Source: Flavobacteriaceae bacterium
GTDB lineage: Bacteria > Bacteroidota > Bacteroidia > Flavobacteriales > Flavobacteriaceae
Reading direction: 5' to 3'
Assembly (NCBI GenBank): GCA_947451475.1
Contig: CANFZC010000015.1
Coordinates: 1 to 47,263 of the forward strand
DNA length: 47,263 bases
The position numbers and the translations under genes were made by a program. The notes below the pieces were generated by a model that was not told the origin of the DNA, did no database searches, and saw nothing but the letters and a program-made list of their open reading frames with translations. Below are positions 1 to 6,722 of the stretch, piece after piece. Every line of letters starts with the position of its first letter. The stretch's first letter is position 1.

Positions 1-12
1 GTTTAATTATAT

Positions 13-107
13 TATATCCATGCTATATCCATGCTATATCCATGCTATATCCATGCTATATCCATGCTATATCCATGCTATATCCATGCTATATCCATGC
101 TATATCT
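13..107. repeat. 11-bp tandem repeat, 8 full copies plus a partial one
   Basis: The unit TATATCCATGC is repeated without change eight times from 13 to 100 and then breaks off after seven bases. The period of 11 is not a multiple of three and no reading frame crosses it. It lies about 105 bp upstream of the PfkB promoter. It looks like a simple satellite; no function is visible. Confidence 0.95.
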
Positions 108-210
108 ATAAAATAGAATAGGATTTCCTTACAGCAGAATAAGAAGCTGCATGCCGACGGCAAAAAGAAAGCCCTTTGTAATTCTTTAGTCAACTTTGCA
201 ACGGACAAAC

Positions 211-242
211 TTTGCAACTCTGAAACATAACCCTTATCTTTG
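211..242 (+). promoter_or_regulatory. Bacteroidota-type promoter of the PfkB kinase gene
   Basis: TTTG at 211-214 and TATCTTTG at 235-242 are separated by 20 nt. This matches the -33/-7 consensus (TTTG, TAnnTTTG) used by the Bacteroidota primary sigma factor. The start codon follows 24 nt later. Confidence 0.7.
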
Positions 243-266
243 CCCCTTTAATTTGAAACACGAATA

Positions 267-1190
267 ATGAACAAACTTTTAATCGTAGGTACCGTAGCAT
301 TTGATGCCATTGAGACACCTTTCGGAAAAACAGATAAGATATTGGGTGGTGCGGGAACTTTTATTGGTTTATCGGCATCCCATTTTAATTTGCAATCGGC
401 TATAGTATCCGTTGTGGGAGATGATTTTCCGCAGGAATATTTAGATTTATTGACTTCTCGAAACATTGATATTTCAGGCCTTGAAGTAGTACAAGGAGGC
501 AAGACTTTCTTTTGGAGTGGGCGTTACCACAACGACATGAATTCCAGAGATACCTTGGCAACCGAATTGAATGTTTTGGCTGATTTCAATCCGATTGTAC
601 CAGAAAACTTCCAGAATGCGGATGTGGTAATGTTGGGAAATCTTCACCCTATTGTTCAAACGGGTGTTTTGAATCAGTTGAGTCATAAACCTAAGTTGGT
701 TGTCCTAGACACCATGAATTTTTGGATGGACTGTGCTTTACCTGAATTAATGGATGTTATAAAACGTGTAGACGTTATTACTATTAATGATGAGGAGGCT
801 CGTCAATTATCGGGGGAATATTCCTTGGTAAAAGCGGCAGCTAAAATTCATACGATGGGACCAAAATATGTGGTGATCAAAAAAGGAGAGCATGGTGCTT
901 TAATTTTCCATAACCACGAAATTTTCTTTGCTCCCGCCTTACCGTTGGCAGATGTATTTGACCCTACGGGTGCGGGTGACACCTTTGCTGGTGGATTTGC
1001 TGGCTATATTACGCAACAAGGAGACGTTTCCTTTGAGACTATGAAAACGGCTATTATACAAGGTTCTAACTTGGCCTCTTTTTGTGTAGAGCAATTTGGC
1101 ACCGAGCGAATGCAATCCTTAACTAAAGAAGAAGTGGCTAAGCGATTGAAACAATTCAAAGCTTTAACACAATTTGAAATAGAATTATAA
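267..1190 (+). CDS. PfkB-family sugar or nucleoside kinase
   Basis: A 307-residue cytoplasmic kinase of the ribokinase/PfkB superfamily. The N-terminal GGAGTFIGLSAS stretch (about residues 27-38) is the sugar-binding glycine motif. DPTGAGDTFAGG starts at D232 and carries the anion hole and the catalytic base D238. The substrate cannot be told from sequence; ribokinase-like and adenosine-kinase-like members share these motifs. The gene is monocistronic: it has its own promoter and a strong terminator at 1199-1228. In this window it sits two genes upstream of an amidophosphoribosyltransferase-like gene, so a role linked to ribose phosphate is possible but only inferred. The ATG start is supported by the conserved beta-strand LLIVGTVAFD immediately after it. 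Confidence 0.88.
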   Translation: MNKLLIVGTVAFDAIETPFGKTDKILGGAGTFIGLSASHFNLQSAIVSVVGDDFPQEYLDLLTSRNIDISGLEVVQGGKTFFWSGRYHNDMNSRDTLATELNVLADFNPIVPENFQNADVVMLGNLHPIVQTGVLNQLSHKPKLVVLDTMNFWMDCALPELMDVIKRVDVITINDEEARQLSGEYSLVKAAAKIHTMGPKYVVIKKGEHGALIFHNHEIFFAPALPLADVFDPTGAGDTFAGGFAGYITQQGDVSFETMKTAIIQGSNLASFCVEQFGTERMQSLTKEEVAKRLKQFKALTQFEIEL

Positions 1191-1198
1191 TAAATTTA

Positions 1199-1228
1199 TG
1201 CCTCGAAATTTCGGGGCATTTTTATTTT
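1199..1228 (+). terminator. Intrinsic terminator after the PfkB kinase
   Basis: TGCCTCGAAA/TTTCGGGGCA forms a 10-bp stem with one G-T pair, followed by a T-rich tract. It begins 9 nt after the kinase stop codon. Confidence 0.85.
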
Positions 1229-1248
1229 AAGTACTTGATAAAGAAAAC

Positions 1249-2925
1249 ATGAAAAAAATCACATTACTATTATTAGTTCTCTCGGCGCAATTCGTTTTGG
1301 GACAGGCCCCTAATTGGAATTGGGTTAAAAAATCTACCGGTGCAATTAATGAAGGATTCGCTTGTGTTACAACGGACTCGAACGGCAATGTTTTTGCCGG
1401 TGGAAGCATTATTTCTGAAACGGCGGATTTTGGATTAGGAACCGTAACAACTAATGGCTATGCCGATTACGTACTAATTAAGTATGATTCATCAGGAACA
1501 CCACAGTGGATGAAAAACGGCGGCGGAACTGGCAATGAAGTGGTGTATAGTATGACTACTGATGCCAGCGGAAATTTATATGCCGTGGTTAGTTTTCAAT
1601 CGGCTACGATTACGTTTGGTGATTACACCCTTACGAACACTGGAACGGTGCCCGGTGCTGGAGGCCTTTTTACCCTCGATATGGCTTTGGTAAAATATGA
1701 CACCACTGGAACCGTATTGTGGGCCAAGAAGATTGGAGGGTCGGAAGACGAAATCTCACCTACCGTTACCTGTGATGCGTTTGGAAATGTTTATATCACT
1801 ATGCGATCCAATTCCCAGTCGCTGACTGTTGGGAACAGCTCCGTTTCAACCATTACAAACAGCTTGATAGGAAGTGTTTTAGCCAAAATAAATTCCCAAG
1901 GAACTACCCTTTGGATCAAGCGATTTGGGAATGACACTCCATTTGAAGCGACTTCGCTTACCCCACCTATTTTAGACGCTGCTGGTAATTGTTATTTAAC
2001 TGGAACCTTTAGTTCGGAAACTTTTACACTGGGTGCTGTAACCTATACGAATGCCAGTCCGGGGTTAACGGATGCCTTTATAGTTAAACTAGATCCAAAC
2101 GGAACTATACTGCTGCAAAAAGCACTTCAGGGTAGCGATGAGGATTCCTTCGGGACTATTGTAAAAGTTCAAAATCAATTGTATGTTCCTTTTGGCATTA
2201 GTTTATTACCTTCCTCTAGTTTGGCCTCGTACTCTTATGATGGTTTAAATTACACTACACCCACAACTACATCGGGATTGATGAAAGTGGATGAGAACTT
2301 GCAATTTAATTCTTTTCTATATACCCCAGATATTTCTGGCCGCATCGTTACCGATGGGACAAGCATTTATTTGGCCGGTACTTTTTATACGCCCACTGAA
2401 ACATTTGGCACAACAACATTAACCAATACGAACAGCAGCACCGTACTTCAAACTTACGAAGTTTTTGTCGCCAAGATGAATACCAGCGGTCAATTCTTAT
2501 GGGCAAAATCGGCGGGTGGCATGGGTAATGACGACGTGCTAGGCTTGGCCATTGATCCATCGGGTAACCTATTTTTAGCAGGATATTTTGATTCTCCTTC
2601 ATGCAGTTTTGGGAATACAACGATCACGAACAGTTCTCAAGCTACTTATGTAGACGCCTATGTGGCGAAATTAAATTCAACCTCCCTTGGGACTTCTAAT
2701 TTTGAAAAAAACGCCGTAGTCCTTTATCCAAACCCGACTAAAAATTATGTGACAATAAATACAAATAATGCCGTAAAAAGAATCACTATTTCTGATTTAA
2801 ATGGCAGAATACTTGACACCCAATTTGATACCATTGTAAATCTTACCGAGCTGATTTCTGGTGTTTACTTCTTGAATATCGAAACTGAAATGGGAATTAG
2901 TTCGCATAAAATAATTAAACAGTAA
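1249..2925 (+). CDS. Secreted beta-propeller (SBBP-like) protein with type IX secretion sorting domain
   Basis: A 558-residue secreted protein. Residues 1-18 are a signal peptide ending near VLGQ/AP. Residues about 25-480 hold repeated blocks of the form D-x-x-G-N-x-Y/F-x-x-G, then a FG-x-x-T-x-T segment, then V-K-x-x-x-x-G-x-x-L-W-x-K-x-x-GG. That is the pattern of SBBP-type beta-propeller repeats, and I count about seven. The last 75 residues (YPNPTKNYVTI ... ISGVYFLNIE ... KIIKQ) are a classic type A T9SS C-terminal sorting domain, so the protein should cross the outer membrane through the gliding/T9SS machinery and be attached or released. Ligand or adhesive role is unknown. Start at ATG 1249 gives the signal peptide. 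Confidence 0.88.
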   Translation: MKKITLLLLVLSAQFVLGQAPNWNWVKKSTGAINEGFACVTTDSNGNVFAGGSIISETADFGLGTVTTNGYADYVLIKYDSSGTPQWMKNGGGTGNEVVYSMTTDASGNLYAVVSFQSATITFGDYTLTNTGTVPGAGGLFTLDMALVKYDTTGTVLWAKKIGGSEDEISPTVTCDAFGNVYITMRSNSQSLTVGNSSVSTITNSLIGSVLAKINSQGTTLWIKRFGNDTPFEATSLTPPILDAAGNCYLTGTFSSETFTLGAVTYTNASPGLTDAFIVKLDPNGTILLQKALQGSDEDSFGTIVKVQNQLYVPFGISLLPSSSLASYSYDGLNYTTPTTTSGLMKVDENLQFNSFLYTPDISGRIVTDGTSIYLAGTFYTPTETFGTTTLTNTNSSTVLQTYEVFVAKMNTSGQFLWAKSAGGMGNDDVLGLAIDPSGNLFLAGYFDSPSCSFGNTTITNSSQATYVDAYVAKLNSTSLGTSNFEKNAVVLYPNPTKNYVTINTNNAVKRITISDLNGRILDTQFDTIVNLTELISGVYFLNIETEMGISSHKIIKQ

Positions 2926-2976
2926 TAAAATAAAAGAAACTGAAATACCTTCAGCATAAACAACACAACAACTACT

Positions 2977-4875
2977 ATGAGCGACGCCATTAAACACGAG
3001 TGTGGAATTGCCTTTTTACGATTAAAAAAACCGTTAGCATTTTACAAGGAGAAATACGGTTCTGCTTTTTACGGGATACAAAAAATGTATTTACTGATGG
3101 AGAAGCAGCATAACCGAGGACAAGATGGGGCAGGATTTGCTTCCATCAAATTTGATGTAGCACCAGGAGAACGCTACATTAGTAGAGTACGTTCCAATCA
3201 ATCGCAACCGATACAGGATATTTTTGCTCAAATCAACGAGCGCTTAAACGAAGAACTATTGTTGCATCCTGAATACTTGGACAATGTAGCTTTACAAAAA
3301 GAGCATTTGCCTTATATAGGCGAGTTGTTTTTGGGACATGTTCGCTACGGTACTTTTGGTAAAAACAGTTTGGAAAGTGTTCATCCCTTTTTGCGTCAAA
3401 ACAATTGGATGCATCGTAATCTGATTATTGCCGGGAATTTCAACATGACCAATGTAACAGAATTGTTTAACAGTTTGGTTGAATTAGGACAGCATCCTAA
3501 GGAAATGGCAGATACAGTAACCGTGATGGAGAAGATCGGTCATTTTTTGGATGATGAAGTTACCGATTTGTATCAGGAGTGTAAGAACAACGGCTTATCG
3601 AAACGCGAAGCATCTCCTGTAATTGCCGAAAAATTGGACATTGCTAAGATTTTGAAGCGTGCTTCTAAGGGTTGGGATGGTGGTTATGCTATGGCCGGTT
3701 TATTGGGTCATGGTGATGCTTTTGTTTTTAGAGATCCAGCGGGCATTCGACCGGCCTATTTTTATGAAGATGATGAAATAGTAGTTGTGGCCTCTGAGCG
3801 TCCTGTTATTCAGACCGTTTTTAATGTCCCTTTTGAAAAAGTGCAAGAATTACAACCAGGACATGCTTTGATTGTAAAGAAAAACGGAACGGTAACCGAA
3901 GAGGAAATCATCACCCCTACTGTTAAAAAAGCCTGTTCGTTTGAGCGTATTTATTTTTCTAGAGGCAGTGATGCGGAGATTTATCAAGAGCGCAAAGAAT
4001 TGGGCAAATTGATCCTCCCTGCGGTTTTGGAAGCGATTGAAGACGACACCGACAACACGGTATTCTCATATATCCCTAATACCGCGGAAACTTCATTTTA
4101 TGGTTTAGTAGAAGCGGCGAATGATTTTTTGAACCAACGAAAAAACCAATTTATATTGACCAATCGCAAGACGTTGACCAAAGAAAAATTGGAGCAAATC
4201 CTTTCGGTAAAGATCAGAACGGAGAAGATTGCGATTAAAGATGCTAAGTTGCGCACGTTTATTACGGAAGACAGCAGTAGAGATGACTTGGTTGCACATG
4301 TTTATGATGTTACCTATGGCGTCATAAAGCCCGAAGACAATTTGGTTATCATTGATGACAGTATTGTAAGGGGCACAACTTTAAAGAAAAGCATTTTAAA
4401 GATGATGGATCGTTTGCATCCCAAAAGGATTGTAGTTGTTTCATCGGCACCACAAATCAGGTATCCTGATTGCTATGGGATAGACATGGCTAAGTTGGAA
4501 GGCTTGATAGCCTTTCAAGCGGCGTTAGCGTTGTTGAAGGAGCGCAATATGGACTCGTTGATTGATGAAATTTATTTGAAATGCAAGGCACAAGAAAATT
4601 TTAAGGATCATGAAGTGGTGAATTATGTCACCGAATTTTACAAGCCGTTTACGGATGAAGAAATATCGGATAAGATATCGGAATTACTGACATCAGAAGA
4701 CATTAAGGCCAGTGTAAAAATTATATTCCAGAATGTAGCGAACTTACACAAGGCATGTCCGAAGAACTTGGGCGATTGGTATTTTACGGGAGACTATCCC
4801 ACCGCGGGAGGTAACCGAGTGGTAAACAAGGCCTTTATGAATTTTTATGAGGGTAAAGATGCACGTGCTTATTAA
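2977..4875 (+). CDS. PurF-like amidophosphoribosyltransferase (class II glutamine amidotransferase plus PRTase), divergent
   Basis: A 632-residue protein, longer than ordinary PurF (about 470-510). The N-terminal half is a class II glutamine amidotransferase: the nucleophile should be Cys9 in HECGIAFL after an 8-residue leader, followed by NRGQDGAG (about 47-54) and LGHVRYGTFG. The oxyanion-hole motif, HNGNLTN in typical PurF, reads AGNFNMTN here, so Asn is kept but the following Gly is Phe. The C-terminal half is a type I phosphoribosyltransferase with a perfect PRPP loop VIIDDSIVRGTT. In the family the enzyme makes phosphoribosylamine from PRPP and glutamine. The extra length and changed motif make this a paralogue or a specialised form; I therefore give no symbol. 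Confidence 0.8.
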   Translation: MSDAIKHECGIAFLRLKKPLAFYKEKYGSAFYGIQKMYLLMEKQHNRGQDGAGFASIKFDVAPGERYISRVRSNQSQPIQDIFAQINERLNEELLLHPEYLDNVALQKEHLPYIGELFLGHVRYGTFGKNSLESVHPFLRQNNWMHRNLIIAGNFNMTNVTELFNSLVELGQHPKEMADTVTVMEKIGHFLDDEVTDLYQECKNNGLSKREASPVIAEKLDIAKILKRASKGWDGGYAMAGLLGHGDAFVFRDPAGIRPAYFYEDDEIVVVASERPVIQTVFNVPFEKVQELQPGHALIVKKNGTVTEEEIITPTVKKACSFERIYFSRGSDAEIYQERKELGKLILPAVLEAIEDDTDNTVFSYIPNTAETSFYGLVEAANDFLNQRKNQFILTNRKTLTKEKLEQILSVKIRTEKIAIKDAKLRTFITEDSSRDDLVAHVYDVTYGVIKPEDNLVIIDDSIVRGTTLKKSILKMMDRLHPKRIVVVSSAPQIRYPDCYGIDMAKLEGLIAFQAALALLKERNMDSLIDEIYLKCKAQENFKDHEVVNYVTEFYKPFTDEEISDKISELLTSEDIKASVKIIFQNVANLHKACPKNLGDWYFTGDYPTAGGNRVVNKAFMNFYEGKDARAY

Positions 4876-4928
4876 AATTTTAACATAATTTGAAGTTAAA
4901 CGATTATTGATGCCGTTTATCTAAATTA

Positions 4929-4961
4929 TTTGTTTCTAGACTTCTATCACCTTTATATTTG
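4929..4961 (+). promoter_or_regulatory. Promoter of small RNA copy 1
   Basis: TTTG at 4929-4932 and TATATTTG at 4954-4961, spaced 21 nt, match the Bacteroidota promoter consensus. The RNA stem begins within 2 nt. The equivalent -7 boxes of the other copies are TATATTTA at 5134-5141 and TAAATTTG at 5323-5330; their -33 boxes are poorer. Confidence 0.65.
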
Positions 4962-4962
4962 G

Positions 4963-5038
4963 TCTACCATAGCATTAGTAGGTTAAGTTTATGGTAGATT
5001 TGGGGCAAAAAGGGTGAAAAGAAATTTTCACCTTTTTT
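4963..5038 (+). ncRNA. Putative small RNA, copy 1 of a three-copy tandem array
   Basis: About 75 nt. TCTACCATA (4963-4971) pairs perfectly with TATGGTAGA (4990-4998) around an 18-nt loop that holds TAGTAGGTTAAG. A conserved single-stranded TTTGGGGCAAA follows. The unit ends in an intrinsic terminator: GGTGAAAA (5013-5020), GAAA loop, TTTTCACC (5025-5032), six T. No open reading frame of any length is conserved between the copies. The exact 5' end is uncertain by a few nucleotides. I do not recognise a named family. Confidence 0.75.
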
Positions 5039-5142
5039 ATTTTATGAAAGTCTGTAATTCCACTCTTCAAAAAGACTTTAACGATTATAATTACCATTCA
5101 ACAGAATTATTTTTTTTGAGATCTAATCACCTTTATATTTAC

Positions 5143-5216
5143 TCTACCATAGCATTAGTAGGTTAAGTTTATGGTAGATTTGGGGCAAAAAGGGTGAAGT
5201 TTACTTCACCTTTTTT
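5143..5216 (+). ncRNA. Putative small RNA, copy 2 of a three-copy tandem array
   Basis: The 5' hairpin (5143-5151 with 5170-5178), loop and TTTGGGGCAAAA segment are identical to copy 1. The terminator stem is GGTGAAG (5193-5199), TTTA loop, CTTCACC (5204-5210), six T; it differs in sequence from copy 1 but keeps full pairing. The upstream region also resembles that of copy 1 (ATCACCTTTATATTT), so promoter and RNA were duplicated together. Confidence 0.75.
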
Positions 5217-5331
5217 ATTTTTACTAATTCCTGAATATCAAAAAAAGGCAGTTTCTACTCTTATTTGCCTATCATCCCAATATATTTTTAACAAAAACAA
5301 TGATTATTTGATTAGTTGTTAGTAAATTTGT

Positions 5332-5411
5332 TTTACCATAGTATTTAGTAGGTTAAGTTTATGGTAGATTTGGGGCAAACAGGTGGAAGCAATTCCGCCT
5401 GTTTATTTTTT
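5332..5411 (+). ncRNA. Putative small RNA, copy 3 of a three-copy tandem array
   Basis: The most diverged copy. TTTACCATA (5332-5340) pairs with TATGGTAGA (5360-5368) with one G-T pair; the loop is one base longer. TTTGGGGCAAAC is kept. The terminator CAGGTGGAA (5380-5388), GCAA loop, TTCCGCCTG (5393-5401) is unrelated in sequence to the other two but folds equally well, which is strong support for selection on structure. Confidence 0.75.
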
Positions 5412-5422
5412 ATACCCTAAGC

Positions 5423-5452
5423 AAAAAAAAACCGATTGTTTTCACAATCGGT
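5423..5452 (-). terminator. Intrinsic terminator of the superoxide dismutase gene
   Basis: Read on the minus strand: a 9-bp perfect stem (5431-5439 with 5444-5452), 4-nt loop, then eight T (5423-5430). It lies 26 nt past the sod stop codon and also closes off the small RNA array from the other side. Confidence 0.9.
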
Positions 5453-5478
5453 CTTTCCCATAAACTAAGTACTAGTTA

Positions 5479-6087
5479 TTATTTTTCGGTAGCGTATAAT
5501 CTTGCTACTTCGGTCCAGTTGATTACGTTAAAGAACGCTTCAATATAATCAGGTCTGCGATTTTGATAATTTAAATAATAGGCATGTTCCCATACATCCA
5601 TTCCTAGGATAGGGAAACTACCGTTAGAAATTTCGGGCATCAAGGGATTGTCTTGATTGGCTGTAGAGGTTACTTCTAGTTTCCCTCCTTTGTGTACCGA
5701 TAGCCAAGCCCAACCTGAACCGAAACGAGTAGCCCCCGCTTTGGCGAAAAGGGCTTTGAATTCTTCAAAAGACCAAAAATCACGGTCGATTGCTTCGGCC
5801 AATTCACCAGTAGGTAATCCTCCGGCATTGGGAGCCATTACTTTCCAGAATAAATTATGGTTATAAAAACCGCCGCCGTTATTTCGAACGGCCATATTTT
5901 TCATGTCAAGGTTTATCACAATATTTTCAATTGTTTTTCCTTCCATATCGGTACCGGCAATCGCTGCATTCAGATTTGTTGTATATGCATTATGATGTTT
6001 TGAATGGTGAATCTCCATTGTTTTGGCATCAATATAGGGTTCTAATGCATCGTAAGCATAAGGTAATTGAGGTAATTCAAAAGCCAT
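5479..6087 (-). CDS. sodA: Superoxide dismutase, Mn-type of the Fe/Mn family
   Basis: A 202-residue cytoplasmic enzyme that dismutates superoxide to oxygen and hydrogen peroxide. Metal ligands are visible as H27 (MEIHHSKHH), H77 (FYNHNLFW), D164 and H168 (DVWEHAYY). The second-sphere Gln is in NQDNPL near residue 145 and the GGG at 71-73 precedes YNHNLFW. That arrangement is the manganese type; iron enzymes place the Gln near residue 69. Cambialistic use cannot be excluded. The gene is monocistronic, with its own promoter and terminator. Length is typical for the family. Confidence 0.95.
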   Translation of the reverse strand: MAFELPQLPYAYDALEPYIDAKTMEIHHSKHHNAYTTNLNAAIAGTDMEGKTIENIVINLDMKNMAVRNNGGGFYNHNLFWKVMAPNAGGLPTGELAEAIDRDFWSFEEFKALFAKAGATRFGSGWAWLSVHKGGKLEVTSTANQDNPLMPEISNGSFPILGMDVWEHAYYLNYQNRRPDYIEAFFNVINWTEVARLYATEK

Positions 6088-6123
6088 GATATTTTTTAAT
6101 TAAGTTAATACTAATAATGAATC

Positions 6124-6155
6124 CAAATTTATACATTTAACTTTGTATAACGAAA
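6124..6155 (-). promoter_or_regulatory. Promoter of the superoxide dismutase gene
   Basis: On the minus strand TAAATTTG (6131-6124) is preceded by TTTCG (6155-6151) at about 20 nt, a near-consensus Bacteroidota promoter. It lies between the divergent sod and GNAT genes. Confidence 0.5.
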
Positions 6156-6188
6156 TACTATTTTTATATAATTCCATTGAAAAAACCA

Positions 6189-6722
6189 ATGCCAGACGTA
6201 GTGCCGTTTTCGCTTCAGCCCGACCATTTACAGAATGACGTAGTGGCTTTATTTCCGTTACAGGTGAATGATTTTGAGGCGCTATATGAAGTGGCATCCG
6301 ACCCCTTGGTTTGGGAGCAGCATCCGAACCCGTTGCGGTATCAGCGCACCGTCTTTGAAACCTATTTTGAAGGGGCATTACAATCGGGAGGAGCTTTTTT
6401 AGTTCGGGATGTTAAGACGAATGCTGTGGTGGGCAGCAGTAGGTTTTATGATTATAATGCGTTGGAATCCTCAATATTGATTGGCTATACTTTTATTGGC
6501 CGATCGTTTTGGGGTAAAGGATTTAACCAACACCTTAAACAACTGATGCTTGACTATGCTTTTCAATATGTAGTCCAGGTTTATTTCCATATAGGGGCCC
6601 TAAATATCCGTTCGCAAAAAGCCATTGAAAAAATTGGGGCTACGAAAGTGGGGGAAATTGAGGTTGACTATTATGGAGAAGCCCGGAAACTCAATTATAT
6701 TTACTTGATACCAAAAGACTAA
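6189..6722 (+). CDS. GNAT-family N-acetyltransferase (RimJ/RimL-like)
   Basis: A 177-residue acetyltransferase that should use acetyl-CoA; the acceptor is unknown. GYTFIGRSFWGKGFNQ is the pyrophosphate-binding motif A of the RimJ/RimL branch, and NIRSQKAIEKIGATKVGE is the following conserved helix and strand. I use ATG 6189. A longer frame could begin at TTG 6177 but this adds only four residues and has no support. The stop codon overlaps the next gene by one base (TAATG at 6720-6724), so it is translationally coupled to the AddA-like helicase gene. The name of the acceptor cannot be given. Confidence 0.85.
   Translation: MPDVVPFSLQPDHLQNDVVALFPLQVNDFEALYEVASDPLVWEQHPNPLRYQRTVFETYFEGALQSGGAFLVRDVKTNAVVGSSRFYDYNALESSILIGYTFIGRSFWGKGFNQHLKQLMLDYAFQYVVQVYFHIGALNIRSQKAIEKIGATKVGEIEVDYYGEARKLNYIYLIPKD

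Noticed and set aside
13..107. Left-end repeat as CRISPR
   Set aside because: Units are directly adjacent with no spacer.
4929..5411. Three-copy repeat as a CRISPR array or transposon end
   Set aside because: The units are about 75 bp with about 110 bp between them and carry promoter and terminator signals; CRISPR repeats are shorter and spacers uniform. No cas gene or transposase is present.
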